Shown: positions 1 to 8,216, numbered from the stretch's first letter. The stretch: DNA of 8,705 nt from an uncultured Mycoplasmatota bacterium (GCA_900547995.1 URIY01000054.1:1-8705), one strand, 5' to 3'. The notes: generated from the sequence alone by a model not told the origin. A program made the numbers and translations.

Positions 1-54
1 AAATAATGCTTTAAACATAGCATCGTTTAATAGATTTATTTCTTTTCTGTTCAT
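1..54 (-). CDS. 5' end of an unrelated downstream gene, possibly Rpn/PD-(D/E)XK nuclease family (partial)
   Basis: Only the first 18 codons are inside the window; the gene continues past the left edge. The start is well supported: ATG at 54-52 with AAGGAG 5 nt upstream and a good promoter further up. The visible protein is MNRKEINLLNDAMFKALF. The pattern 'LLNDAMFKALF' resembles the N-terminus of the Rpn family of recombination-promoting PD-(D/E)XK nucleases, also annotated as PD-(D/E)XK transposases, whose members typically begin with a 'pxNDxvFKxlF' helix. No catalytic residue is within view, so the assignment is tentative. The gene is separated from the Wadjet operon by a terminator and has its own promoter, so it is probably not part of the system. 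Confidence 0.5.
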   Translation of the reverse strand, partial: MNRKEINLLNDAMFKALF

Positions 55-59
55 TCAAA

Positions 60-65
60 CTCCTT
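60..65 (-). promoter_or_regulatory. Ribosome binding site of the leftmost gene
   Basis: AAGGAG at 65-60 is 5 nt before the ATG at 54-52. It is the main support that the 18 visible codons are a real gene start. Confidence 0.7.
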
Positions 66-68
66 CTA

Positions 69-80
69 GTAAGGCCTTAC
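69..80. promoter_or_regulatory. Perfect 12-bp palindrome, possible operator
   Basis: GTAAGGCCTTAC is a perfect 6+6 palindrome directly after the predicted +1 of the leftmost gene and just before its AAGGAG site. It is the most GC-rich short stretch of this flank. A repressor or autoregulator could bind here. It has no loop, so it is unlikely to act as an RNA hairpin. Confidence 0.35.
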
Positions 81-87
81 AGATAGA

Positions 88-116
88 AATTTACCATATA
101 TTTTAAAGCATTACAA
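88..116 (-). promoter_or_regulatory. Promoter of the gene starting at 54 (extended -10)
   Basis: TTGTAA at 116-111 is a 4-of-6 -35. It is followed after exactly 17 nt by TAAATT at 93-88, a 4-of-6 -10 preceded by TGG, which gives an extended -10 (TGn). The predicted start is at about 81-82, leaving a leader of about 27 nt before the ATG at 54. It lies downstream of the operon terminator, so this gene is likely transcribed on its own. Confidence 0.5.
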
Positions 117-143
117 ACCCACGATTTAGGAAATTAGTATTAT

Positions 144-197
144 AAAAATACTCAAATATTAGAAATCTGTATAACAGATTTTCCATATCTGAGTATT
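144..197 (-). terminator. Rho-independent terminator of the jetABCD operon
   Basis: A long nested stem-loop lies about 40 nt after the jetD stop. The outer arms AATACTCA (147-154) and TGAGTATT (190-197) pair over 8 bp. Four more ATAT/ATAT pairs follow after one mismatch. After a 3x3 internal loop an inner 8-bp stem, AAATCTGT/ACAGATTT, closes on the 3-nt loop ATA. On the minus strand the stem runs straight into a T5 run (148-144). The stem is A+T-rich, but its length (about 20 pairs) and the T-run make it a convincing terminator in such an AT-rich genome. Confidence 0.75.
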
Positions 198-237
198 CTT
201 TATATCAAATTTGTTAATTTATATAGATTTTAATTTT

Positions 238-1497
238 TTAACAAATATTATTATTTTCATTTTCTAAAATATACTTTTTTATTGCATCCATATTATTTTC
301 TTGATATGAAGCCCACTTATGCTTAAATAGTAAATTTTTTATTACTACTAATTTATTATCACTAATTAAATTTAATTTGCTTAATCTAGAATCACTAATT
401 TTTTTATCAGATTTATTTAATAAATAATTTTCTTCATTATATCCAAATAATTCTAAATTTAAATATTTATCTTTTAATTTTTGTGCAATAAGTAGTCCTT
501 CTGGATCAAAATCACCATTATAATACAATTTATTTCCATTTCTTTCTAGTACATCTAATAATTTATATAAAGATAAATTAGGCATACCTGAAGTTATAAT
601 CATTGGCACATTTAAATCTTTTAAAGAATTTAAAATAGATGGATTTTCAAAAATATACACTCTTTTTGGATTAGTATCAATATTACTTGATAAACTTAGA
701 ATATTTGATAAATTTAAATTAACAACTTCATTTTTATTACTTAACTCATTTAATATATTATTACCTACTATCTTATAAGTTATAACAAAATTAGAAATAG
801 GGTCAACATATACATTTATTTGTTCTAATAGGCTAATTTTATCAATAGTAGAATTAGGATATTCTATATTTTTCATTAAACTTAAAAATCTTAAAAACAA
901 ATTAATATTATGACCACCTAAATCTAAATAATGTGGATCACCTGTTAATGAAGAATAAACAGATAAAGATGTAGGTGTACTAGGTATATTATCTAAAAGT
1001 AATATAATATTATTTAAATCATGTTTTAATAATGTTCTATTTCTTTTATACTTATTATTTACCATTTTACTTAAATCATCATTTTGCATTAATTCTTCAT
1101 AAATAGTAATAATCTTTTTATTTTTATTTTCATCTATTATGCTCTTAAAGAATTGTTGTTCTAAGTTTTTTTCTTCATTTTTCTTTTCTTTATTTGATAT
1201 AATATTTTCATTAAAATAATAATAGAATAATTTATCCCAACTAAATCCTGCATATTTACTATAAGATATGTTCTTTTCAAGTTTTATAAAACTTGTTTTA
1301 AAAACGTCTCCCACTCTAACATTTCTTCCAAATAGATTGCTTAAAGCATTACTCTCATCTGCAGAAACATTTTTAAGTACCACTGTTCCACTATATCTTC
1401 CAAGTGATATATATTTTTGTTTAAACTCTCTCATTAATCTATTTAAACCCGTTTGTTCTTTTAAGTATTTAGCAAACATTTCATCAATTGTTGTCAT
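238..1497 (-). CDS. jetD: JetD, TOPRIM nuclease subunit of type II Wadjet (DUF2399/TIGR02679)
   Basis: This is the effector nuclease of the system (419 aa) and the last gene of the operon. In studied Wadjet systems JetD cleaves circular DNA once the JetABC motor has extruded it. The N-terminal two thirds form the variable TIGR02679 part, which contains an Asn/Lys-rich helical stretch. The C-terminal DUF2399 TOPRIM fold begins near residue 280. The acidic residue of the first strand is Glu284 (FENPSI). An ITSGMPN strand-turn follows. The Spo11/topoisomerase VI-like metal motif GDFDPEG is at 328-334 (Asp329, Asp331). A YQE near residues 397-399 may be the conserved C-terminal acidic site. All expected catalytic acids are present, so the nuclease looks active. 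I chose the ATG at 1497 because AAGGA at 1510-1506 is 8 nt upstream. The ATG at 1503 (two residues longer) is only 2 nt from it. The start overlaps the jetC end by 14 nt, and a hairpin terminator follows the stop. Confidence 0.92.
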   Translation of the reverse strand: MTTIDEMFAKYLKEQTGLNRLMREFKQKYISLGRYSGTVVLKNVSADESNALSNLFGRNVRVGDVFKTSFIKLEKNISYSKYAGFSWDKLFYYYFNENIISNKEKKNEEKNLEQQFFKSIIDENKNKKIITIYEELMQNDDLSKMVNNKYKRNRTLLKHDLNNIILLLDNIPSTPTSLSVYSSLTGDPHYLDLGGHNINLFLRFLSLMKNIEYPNSTIDKISLLEQINVYVDPISNFVITYKIVGNNILNELSNKNEVVNLNLSNILSLSSNIDTNPKRVYIFENPSILNSLKDLNVPMIITSGMPNLSLYKLLDVLERNGNKLYYNGDFDPEGLLIAQKLKDKYLNLELFGYNEENYLLNKSDKKISDSRLSKLNLISDNKLVVIKNLLFKHKWASYQENNMDAIKKYILENENNNIC

Positions 1498-4400
1498 AAT
1501 CATAATCCTTATCTAATATTTCTTTAGCATGTCCATTCCAACGATATCTTCTAACAGCTACAGCTTTATGATATTCATCTTTTATAAGTTCACATATAGA
1601 TAGTTCTTTAATTGAACTATAATCACCCCATAAGGCTTGTGATGTTAAAATATAATCTAAATTAAGTTGTGCTAGTATATCAAACATTTCCGTTATATTG
1701 TCATTATCAACACCAGCAAATGCTTCATCTAAAGCAACAATCCTAAGAGCATTTTCATTTGCCGATAATAATTTAGCATACACAGAAGCAAATAGTGGTA
1801 TATACATACATTTGGCCCTTTCTCCACCACTAAAGACAAAGAAAGCTTTATTAGTTAATTCCTTTTTTTCACTATCTTTTTTGCGATAATATAATTTAAA
1901 TTCAAACCAATTACGATAATCTAAAACCTTTGAAATAATATATATATAATTATCTTTATTTTTATCATCTAATTCGATTTCCTTTTGAATTTGACTTCTA
2001 AAATGATTTACCAATTTTTCACTATCAGCTTCTACAAGAGTACCAGCAGGTAGTTTTAATAACCTAACAATTTCTTTTGTATCAAGTTCATCTTCGCTAT
2101 ACGCCTCTTTACTTTTCCATTCAAGTTGAAAAGATAAATTACTATTAGTTTGCGTATTTTTCATAATAGTATTAATCTTTGATACCCATTCTTTAGATGA
2201 TTCAATTCTATTTCTTATTTTACCACCAACAGTTTTTAATAAAATATCTTCAAACAAATGTCTTTCCTGTGTACTTATATATCTTTGACTTTCAGTTACT
2301 GCTTCGTTTAAACAATTTAATAATTCATATACATTTAAAACTTTTCCTTGATATATTGTTGTTAAATCTTGTCTTGCAAAATCATTAACAATTTGATTTA
2401 ATGTATAATTATCTAATCCATTTTCAGAATACTTCGTGATAAGTGCTTCTTCATCATTAAAGATAATTTTATTATTAAGTCTATATTCTAATAAATCAAA
2501 ACGGCAATTATTAAGAGCGGAGAAAAGATTTTCAATTGCCCTATCCTTATCATTATTTTTTCTACTATCAAGTTCTTTAATTATCTTTTGTACATCTATA
2601 GAATTATCTTTATAAACATAACCTAAATGATATTCTTTATCTAACGATATTTTATATAACTCTAATTTTAAATTAGATAATACTAAGTCTTCATGTAATA
2701 AACTTAATTTTTCATTTAATCCATCAATTTGTAATTCTATTTTTGTTTTTTCACTGTTATATTCAATTAATAACTTAGGTATTTCATTTTCTCTTGCTGT
2801 AAGTCGCTTAATCTCTTCTATCTTAGATTTCATTTCTGGATTATTTAAATATGCTTCAATCGTTTCTTTCTTTGTTTGTAAAGATGTTAAAGCTCTATTA
2901 TTATCTAATAATTCTTCATTATATGAATCAATATTATCTTTTAATGTTTGGAAAGATATTTCATATGTTTTCTTTATTTCGTTTTTTGATACGATATCTT
3001 TATAACAATCTTTTAATTGATATAAATTATTACTTAAAACATCTATACTTATACATGCTTCCTTAAAACTTGGTAGATTTAAAGGTATTGATATATTATC
3101 ACGAATATTATTGATTTCTGATATTATATCTTTTTGTTTTATTGATAATGTAGATAACTTATTCGTAATTGTAATTAAATTATCATTTAATAAATTCATT
3201 GTAATCTTTTTATTATTTATATTAGATAAAATACTTTCTAATTCTAAATTACTAGGAAATGATAATATTTCTGTTTTAACTATATCTATTTTTTCATTAT
3301 AACTTGTTATTATATTTTGATAATTATTAATAATAGACAACTTTGTTTCAATATCTTTTTCTTGTTCTTTAATCTTTTTCTTTTTGGCTTCAATTCTATT
3401 TATAATACCAATATACTTACTAGTATAATTATTATTAGAATAACTCATTATAAAATCTAATTGGTATTTTTCTGGATTAATAAAAATCTTTTCTTCTATA
3501 TCAATACTAATACTTTTTAATATATCTTCAATTTCTTTTTTTAATTCATTATCTTTTTCAATAATATTTATATATTTAAGTAAATTATTTTGTTTAAAAC
3601 TACTTTTTCTTAAGAAAACAGAATTAATACCATGTACTTTATCTAAATACTTATTTGGTATAATTAAAGCATTTAAAATGTTCATAGATATAAGTAATTG
3701 TTCTATTTTATTTTTATCTTCTAAAGAAATATTTTCTTTAAAATCAATTACTTTATATAAATATCTATATGGAATATTATTTTTTTCTAAATACCTAGTA
3801 TTTTCTATTTCCTCTTCCGTATTTTCAAATTCTAATTCTTCATTTTCTTTTAAACTTTTAAGTTCATCTAATAATATATTATAACTATCTTTTTCAACAT
3901 TAAGTTTATTTTTAATATTGTTGTTACTATTAATTAAATCTATTTCATAATTTCTACATATTTTTTCATATAAAGATTTAGCTTGTAAATAATTTTGATT
4001 ATTATAATTATCAATAAAAGAGAATAATTCTTTTCTTTCATCATCATTTAATTTGCATATTTTATTATTATAATTTAAAACATTAACATTATCTTTAAAC
4101 TCATCTATTTTTTGTGATAAAATATTTTCTTCTTTATTTAAATCTTTTTCCTCTATATTATATTTATTTTTAATATCTAGAGCTTCTTCTTCCAAACGAT
4201 TAATTTCTAATAATACTTTTTCTTGTTCCTCTAATTTATTTTTTATCGAATTAATTTTTTTCTTATAACTATTAAGACGATTAAATAAATATTCAAAATT
4301 AATATCTTCACTTAAAATAGTCGCATTTTTTAAATCATATAGTTTTAATTCATCAAGTAAATAGCTTATATCTTCATTAATACTTCTAAAAGTATCCTCC

Positions 4401-5545
4401 GATTTCTCTATATAATTATTAATATCTTTAATTTTATATTCATAGTCTTTTTCTCTATCAAGTTCTTCATCTAACTTTGTTTTAATTAACTTTAATCGAT
4501 CATTTAATAATTTAATATCATTATTGATACTATCTAAATCATTACCATATTTTTTTAAATCTTTATCATCAATAACATCAAGTTTTGATTTATTAGTAAT
4601 TTGTTCTTCTTCTAAAGATAATATTTTATTATTATATTCTAATAATTTATTATTTAACGCAATATTTTTATTATTAATTTCATCAATATTATTACTAATA
4701 CTAAGAATATTTTTATTTTCATTATCTACAAGTAAAGCCTTATTATAAATAATTATTTCATTATAATTTTGAAATGTTTTTAATAAACTATTTAATGATT
4801 TAATTTGTTTTTCGAACATTTCTATTTTCTCTTTTGTTTTATTATAATCTTCAATAGCCTCACTAAGTGGTCTAATATCATCTTCTGTAAGTGGTTGCAA
4901 CACACTAGTTAGAATAGACATTAATTTAATAGGTGTATATTCTTTTGATAATTTAGAACTTCTAAGTTGTAATAAAACATTAATAAATTCATCATAACTT
5001 TCTATTTCACTAAATCCAAATAATAAATTATTTACTTCTTGCTTATAATCTTTAGCACTTTCTGTATAAAAATTATTATCAGTAAGTCTTGCCCTTAATT
5101 CATTTTTCGTTAATAAAACTTTTTGACCATAATCTTTATAAAGATTAAAATCAATACCCATTCTTCTTCCATCTTTTAAGGCAAAACCCCAGAAATCAGT
5201 TCCTCTTCCTTTTCTAGCTCTAAGTCCCATACCAATAGTGATATATTTATGTAAACTGGCATTAAAGGTTTCCATATATAAATATCCTGTTGAATCATCT
5301 TTTTGATAACCATCTGATGGACCAAGTAAATAATCTTCTATTTTCTTTTCTTTAGTACCAAAGGGATCTAACCTTGATGACATTTTGTTACCATCTAAAA
5401 TTAACGGTATAAAAGATTGCATTGTAACAGACTTACCGTTACCATTACCACCTCTAAGTAAAAGTTTACCATCACAGAAATTAAATACTTCATCATCAAA
5501 ATACCAAAAATTAAGTAATCCTATTTTCGTAACTTTATAATTCAT
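1484..5545 (-). CDS. jetC: JetC, SMC-like ATPase of type II Wadjet (TIGR02680)
   Basis: This gene encodes the motor of the Wadjet complex (1353 aa), an SMC/MukB-like ATPase whose dimer extrudes DNA loops. The N-terminal head carries Walker A, GGNGNGKS, at residues 32-39 (Lys38, Ser39) after the family's LLNFWYFDDEVF and LLLRG strands. It is followed by LDPFGTKEKKIEDYLLG, also typical of TIGR02680. A long Asn/Lys/Glu-rich coiled coil runs from about 225 to 590. A hinge-like globular part at about 591-718 starts with PYRYLYKVIDF and ends with KYIGIINR. The returning coiled coil runs to about 1000-1100. The C-terminal head has the ABC signature FSGGERA at 1238-1244, Walker B IVALDE at 1269-1274 (Asp1273, catalytic Glu1274) and the D-loop AGVD at 1277-1280. 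All ATPase residues are therefore present. The ATG at 5545 is chosen because GGAGG sits 5 nt upstream. The more distal ATG at 5590 would add 15 non-conserved residues encoded inside jetB. The gene overlaps jetB by 11 nt and jetD by 14 nt. Confidence 0.95.
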   Translation of the reverse strand: MNYKVTKIGLLNFWYFDDEVFNFCDGKLLLRGGNGNGKSVTMQSFIPLILDGNKMSSRLDPFGTKEKKIEDYLLGPSDGYQKDDSTGYLYMETFNASLHKYITIGMGLRARKGRGTDFWGFALKDGRRMGIDFNLYKDYGQKVLLTKNELRARLTDNNFYTESAKDYKQEVNNLLFGFSEIESYDEFINVLLQLRSSKLSKEYTPIKLMSILTSVLQPLTEDDIRPLSEAIEDYNKTKEKIEMFEKQIKSLNSLLKTFQNYNEIIIYNKALLVDNENKNILSISNNIDEINNKNIALNNKLLEYNNKILSLEEEQITNKSKLDVIDDKDLKKYGNDLDSINNDIKLLNDRLKLIKTKLDEELDREKDYEYKIKDINNYIEKSEDTFRSINEDISYLLDELKLYDLKNATILSEDINFEYLFNRLNSYKKKINSIKNKLEEQEKVLLEINRLEEEALDIKNKYNIEEKDLNKEENILSQKIDEFKDNVNVLNYNNKICKLNDDERKELFSFIDNYNNQNYLQAKSLYEKICRNYEIDLINSNNNIKNKLNVEKDSYNILLDELKSLKENEELEFENTEEEIENTRYLEKNNIPYRYLYKVIDFKENISLEDKNKIEQLLISMNILNALIIPNKYLDKVHGINSVFLRKSSFKQNNLLKYINIIEKDNELKKEIEDILKSISIDIEEKIFINPEKYQLDFIMSYSNNNYTSKYIGIINRIEAKKKKIKEQEKDIETKLSIINNYQNIITSYNEKIDIVKTEILSFPSNLELESILSNINNKKITMNLLNDNLITITNKLSTLSIKQKDIISEINNIRDNISIPLNLPSFKEACISIDVLSNNLYQLKDCYKDIVSKNEIKKTYEISFQTLKDNIDSYNEELLDNNRALTSLQTKKETIEAYLNNPEMKSKIEEIKRLTARENEIPKLLIEYNSEKTKIELQIDGLNEKLSLLHEDLVLSNLKLELYKISLDKEYHLGYVYKDNSIDVQKIIKELDSRKNNDKDRAIENLFSALNNCRFDLLEYRLNNKIIFNDEEALITKYSENGLDNYTLNQIVNDFARQDLTTIYQGKVLNVYELLNCLNEAVTESQRYISTQERHLFEDILLKTVGGKIRNRIESSKEWVSKINTIMKNTQTNSNLSFQLEWKSKEAYSEDELDTKEIVRLLKLPAGTLVEADSEKLVNHFRSQIQKEIELDDKNKDNYIYIISKVLDYRNWFEFKLYYRKKDSEKKELTNKAFFVFSGGERAKCMYIPLFASVYAKLLSANENALRIVALDEAFAGVDNDNITEMFDILAQLNLDYILTSQALWGDYSSIKELSICELIKDEYHKAVAVRRYRWNGHAKEILDKDYDYDNN
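1506..1510 (-). promoter_or_regulatory. jetD ribosome binding site inside the jetC 3' end
   Basis: AAGGA at 1510-1506 is 8 nt before the ATG at 1497 and only 2 nt before the ATG at 1503, so 1497 is the better start. It is weaker than the GGAGG sites of jetB and jetC, which may lower nuclease synthesis relative to the motor subunits. Confidence 0.65.
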
Positions 5546-6725
5546 CGCTACCTCCAAATAAACTAATTTGTTCATCTTTATTTTCATCAATTATATCCAT
5601 CGTTTTTCCAATAAATCTACTAATACTTGGATATATAATTACATCATCATCATTTATTGATATTAGATTATATTTTTCCATACACTCTATTATTTCGGCA
5701 TATAATTTATAAGGTGAATAATCAAGTCTTGTTTTACCTATATATACACCCTTCGTATCGCGAAGTTCACGTACTTTTTGTTTTAAATAATTAGTTTTAG
5801 TTTTAACAATTTCAGATGTTTCAATTTGAAGTAATCCTGATTTTATATCATTTAATATTTCATTATTTAACATTAATACTATTTCACATATCTTTTGATT
5901 ATTAGGAAAATTATACTTTAAATTATTATAATTATTATCATATAAAATAACCATATTATGTGTAATTTCGGTATCCATATTAACCTTTTCTATTTCATTT
6001 TTTATATATAAACGATTTTTCTTAATATAATCAATTTCACTATCACTTAAATCATATGTTGATACAACTGGTGTATATAAAATATTTCTAAATACTTTAA
6101 ATCTCCTAACATCACCTTTATTTTCATTTTGAGAAGAAAATTCATTTTTCAAAAAATCTTCACAAGTATTTAAAGAGGATATCTCATTATCAAACATTCG
6201 CATAACATAATTAGATAAGCCTGTTGTTTCATATAAGGCTTCGGCATTAATATCTTCCGTAAAACTTATATTATCTTCATCAACAGTCTTTAAAACATTA
6301 ATAGAATTTAAAAATTTAATAACATTTGATAAACATCTCCTATCATTTACCTTATTCCAATCAGGAATATGATTTAATTCAAGCGTTATAGAAGTATTTT
6401 TGATATAATCAATTAAATTAGATAAAATAAATCTTTCCCCTCTAGTTTTATCTTCTAAATATAATAATAAGAGAGTTAATATTACATATTCAAGAGTGCT
6501 TGAAAATAAAGGAATACCATTGTTACTATTTACAACATTAGGTATTTTTTCAAGTTTAATAAAACGATCATGAATAATTAAATTACTACCTAAATTTTTG
6601 GTTATAAAATCTTTTAATTTATTTTGATTATACTTTATTTTATAATACATTTGACTATCTTCATCTTTTACAATCCAAAAATTATATAGTAACGCTTGCA
6701 TTTCTTTTTCAATACTATTATCCAT
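5535..6725 (-). CDS. jetB: JetB, winged-helix KITE-like subunit of type II Wadjet (DUF2398/TIGR02678)
   Basis: This is the second gene of the operon (396 aa). JetB is the MksE/KITE-like partner that sits on the JetA kleisin and helps hold DNA in the JetABC complex. Family hallmarks are visible. The N-terminus has LLYNFWIVKDED and an FIKLEKIPN stretch near residues 55-63. A hydrophobic helix (YVILTLLLLYLED) leads into a first winged-helix-like region. This is followed by the characteristic RRCLSNVIKFLNSINVLKTV and AEALYETTG segments. A C-terminal winged-helix-like part (YSPYKLYAEIIECMEKYNLI) comes near residues 335-355. At about 400 residues it is much longer than type I JetB/MksE, as expected for type II. 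The ATG at 6725 is chosen because GGAGG lies 8 nt upstream. A TTG at 6740 is in frame, but it overlaps that GGAGG and so cannot be the start. The 3' end overlaps jetC by 11 nt. Acidic C-terminal residues (SLFGGSDEL) share DNA with the jetC ribosome binding site. The protein is probably cytosolic. Confidence 0.9.
   Translation of the reverse strand: MDNSIEKEMQALLYNFWIVKDEDSQMYYKIKYNQNKLKDFITKNLGSNLIIHDRFIKLEKIPNVVNSNNGIPLFSSTLEYVILTLLLLYLEDKTRGERFILSNLIDYIKNTSITLELNHIPDWNKVNDRRCLSNVIKFLNSINVLKTVDEDNISFTEDINAEALYETTGLSNYVMRMFDNEISSLNTCEDFLKNEFSSQNENKGDVRRFKVFRNILYTPVVSTYDLSDSEIDYIKKNRLYIKNEIEKVNMDTEITHNMVILYDNNYNNLKYNFPNNQKICEIVLMLNNEILNDIKSGLLQIETSEIVKTKTNYLKQKVRELRDTKGVYIGKTRLDYSPYKLYAEIIECMEKYNLISINDDDVIIYPSISRFIGKTMDIIDENKDEQISLFGGSDEL
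5551..5555 (-). promoter_or_regulatory. jetC ribosome binding site inside the jetB 3' end
   Basis: GGAGG at 5555-5551 is 5 nt before the ATG at 5545 and is also part of the jetB codons for the SLFGGSDEL tail. This supports the short jetC start and suggests that jetC translation is coupled to termination of jetB. Confidence 0.85.
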
Positions 6726-6733
6726 TATATACA

Positions 6734-6738
6734 CCTCC
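6734..6738 (-). promoter_or_regulatory. jetB ribosome binding site (decides the start)
   Basis: GGAGG at 6738-6734 is 8 nt before the ATG at 6725. It lies in the 16-nt gap between the jetA stop and jetB, and it overlaps the in-frame TTG at 6740, which rules out that TTG as the start. Confidence 0.85.
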
Positions 6739-6741
6739 AAA

Positions 6742-8202
6742 CTACTTATTTATTTTAATAAGGCGACTTGTTAGTTCAAATACTCCATCAGGAGATATTA
6801 TTTGACATTGTTTAGATTTATCATATTCTTCTATAGAATATAAGTAACCAAACTCTGTTTCCCTTGTATTTTTCTCTTGATATTTTTCAATTAAATTAAG
6901 TACATATCTTCTTTCAATGATATCTAAATTTACTTTACCATCTAAAATAATTTCACCGTTTTTGATAAGATTCCTAATTTTATCTTTACGAACTTTATCT
7001 TCGAGTTCTATTTTATTTAATAAGGCTTCCTTTTCCTCTGTTTTATCTACTATATAACTATTAACGGATTTTACTTTATATTGTTTAACTGAGGTATTAA
7101 TAGATATTTCAGTAGGAGGTACATCATAACTATTAATTAATGAATCAGTATTTAGCATCGAATAATTACTATAATGTCTTACTTCGGTTATACCAAATAT
7201 TAAAGAAGATAACTTTCTAGCATCATCTATAGAACTAACATTATCAAATAAATGACATATATGTTTATAATCTTCTTTTCTATTTATCATGTTTCCATGT
7301 AATTCCATAAGAGAACTAGCATATTTATATATTTTCTCAATAACATTTTGTGTAGCCTCTAATAATCTTTCTCCTTCACTCATACCACTACTTACAACAA
7401 ACCATTTTTTTAAACTATTCCATTTTCCTAGATTAACATGTCTTAATTTTTCATAATCAAATTCAGGGGAAATTTTAGGAGCCTTTTTTTGATGAGATAT
7501 CAAACTATCCATTAAATACGTTTCTTTATCATTATCTATTTCCATAAGAACACTTTTAATATTACTTGCACATTTAATATAACTATTAATAAAATTAGTA
7601 ATATAATTTATCATACTGCTTTTAAATTCTAAAAAGGTTTCACTTTGTAATAATTCTTCTGTTTTAGCCTCATGAAATTTCTTTAAAAAATCTTGATATT
7701 GCTCATTTAAATTTTTAAAATCCGTATTAATATCAATCCATAATTCATATATTTTATTTTCGTCTAAAGTATAAATAATATTTAATTGTTTTAAAAGATG
7801 ATATATTCTTTCAAATAATCTGGGTTCTAGATTAGCTACCTTTACTTCAATATTCTCTAATTCAATAGTAGTTCTTTCAATAATTACAGCCTTATCAGTC
7901 ATTTGATAACGAAAATTATGATATTTAAAATCTTTAATAGTAGTTACATTTTTAGTATCTTGTATTCTCGTAAGTGATTTATTAATAATTAAAAACTCTA
8001 AGTCTCGCTCACACTCTTCCATTTTATAATCATTAATTATTTTTTTTACATTATCATATACTTGTTCTTTATATAACCAGTATTCTGCTTCTTCATATTT
8101 GTTAAAGAAAAAACGCATAATAGCCCTATACCTAGCAGTATTTTCTTGAGCAAGATATTTTGTTTCCTCAATTTGATTTAGATACTTATTTTCATCCAAC
8201 AT
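6742..8202 (-). CDS. jetA: JetA, kleisin-like subunit of type II Wadjet (DUF2397/TIGR02677)
   Basis: This is the first gene of the Wadjet operon (486 aa). By family knowledge JetA is the kleisin-like (MukF/MksF-type) subunit that bridges the heads of the JetC SMC dimer and recruits JetB. The sequence shows the DUF2397 pattern. Near residues 16-33 an N-terminal helix reads YLAQENTARYRAIMRFFF. A charged helical middle follows, then an NRKEDY segment at about 307-312 and FGITEVRHY at about 336-344. A short beta-rich tail ends the protein (SPDGVFELTSRLIKI). No signal peptide or membrane segment is seen, so it should be cytosolic. I chose the ATG at 8202 because AAGGTGG lies 7 nt upstream and the conserved part starts right after it. 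An in-frame ATG at 8247 would add 15 residues but has no Shine-Dalgarno sequence. The TAG stop is 16 nt before jetB. The length fits the family. I am confident of the family; the kleisin role is inferred from studied Wadjet systems. Confidence 0.9.
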   Translation of the reverse strand: MLDENKYLNQIEETKYLAQENTARYRAIMRFFFNKYEEAEYWLYKEQVYDNVKKIINDYKMEECERDLEFLIINKSLTRIQDTKNVTTIKDFKYHNFRYQMTDKAVIIERTTIELENIEVKVANLEPRLFERIYHLLKQLNIIYTLDENKIYELWIDINTDFKNLNEQYQDFLKKFHEAKTEELLQSETFLEFKSSMINYITNFINSYIKCASNIKSVLMEIDNDKETYLMDSLISHQKKAPKISPEFDYEKLRHVNLGKWNSLKKWFVVSSGMSEGERLLEATQNVIEKIYKYASSLMELHGNMINRKEDYKHICHLFDNVSSIDDARKLSSLIFGITEVRHYSNYSMLNTDSLINSYDVPPTEISINTSVKQYKVKSVNSYIVDKTEEKEALLNKIELEDKVRKDKIRNLIKNGEIILDGKVNLDIIERRYVLNLIEKYQEKNTRETEFGYLYSIEEYDKSKQCQIISPDGVFELTSRLIKINK

Positions 8203-8209
8203 AAAAATA

Positions 8210-8216
8210 CCACCTT
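8210..8216 (-). promoter_or_regulatory. jetA ribosome binding site (decides the start)
   Basis: AAGGTGG at 8216-8210 is 7 nt before the ATG at 8202. No purine-rich site precedes the in-frame ATG at 8247, so this site fixes the start at 8202. Confidence 0.75.

Noticed and set aside
1268..4748. Several plus-strand open frames of 60-80 codons (e.g. 1268-1516, 2851-3066, 4524-4748)
   Set aside because: They lie antisense within jetC and jetD. They have hydrophobic, low-complexity translations and no convincing ribosome binding sites. They are by-products of AT-rich coding on the other strand.
5546..5590. Longer jetC start at 5590 (15 extra residues)
   Set aside because: It lies inside jetB coding DNA and has no close ribosome binding site. 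The extra residues are not part of the conserved N-terminus, and GGAGG at 5555-5551 points to 5545.
6726..6740. TTG start of jetB at 6740
   Set aside because: The TTG overlaps the GGAGG that serves the ATG at 6725, so it cannot be read with that site.
1484..8202. Housekeeping MukBEF/MksBEF condensin or type I Wadjet
   Set aside because: The ~400-residue JetB, the DUF2397-type JetA, the TIGR02680-like JetC head and hinge, and the DUF2399 nuclease indicate type II Wadjet rather than a chromosomal condensin or type I.
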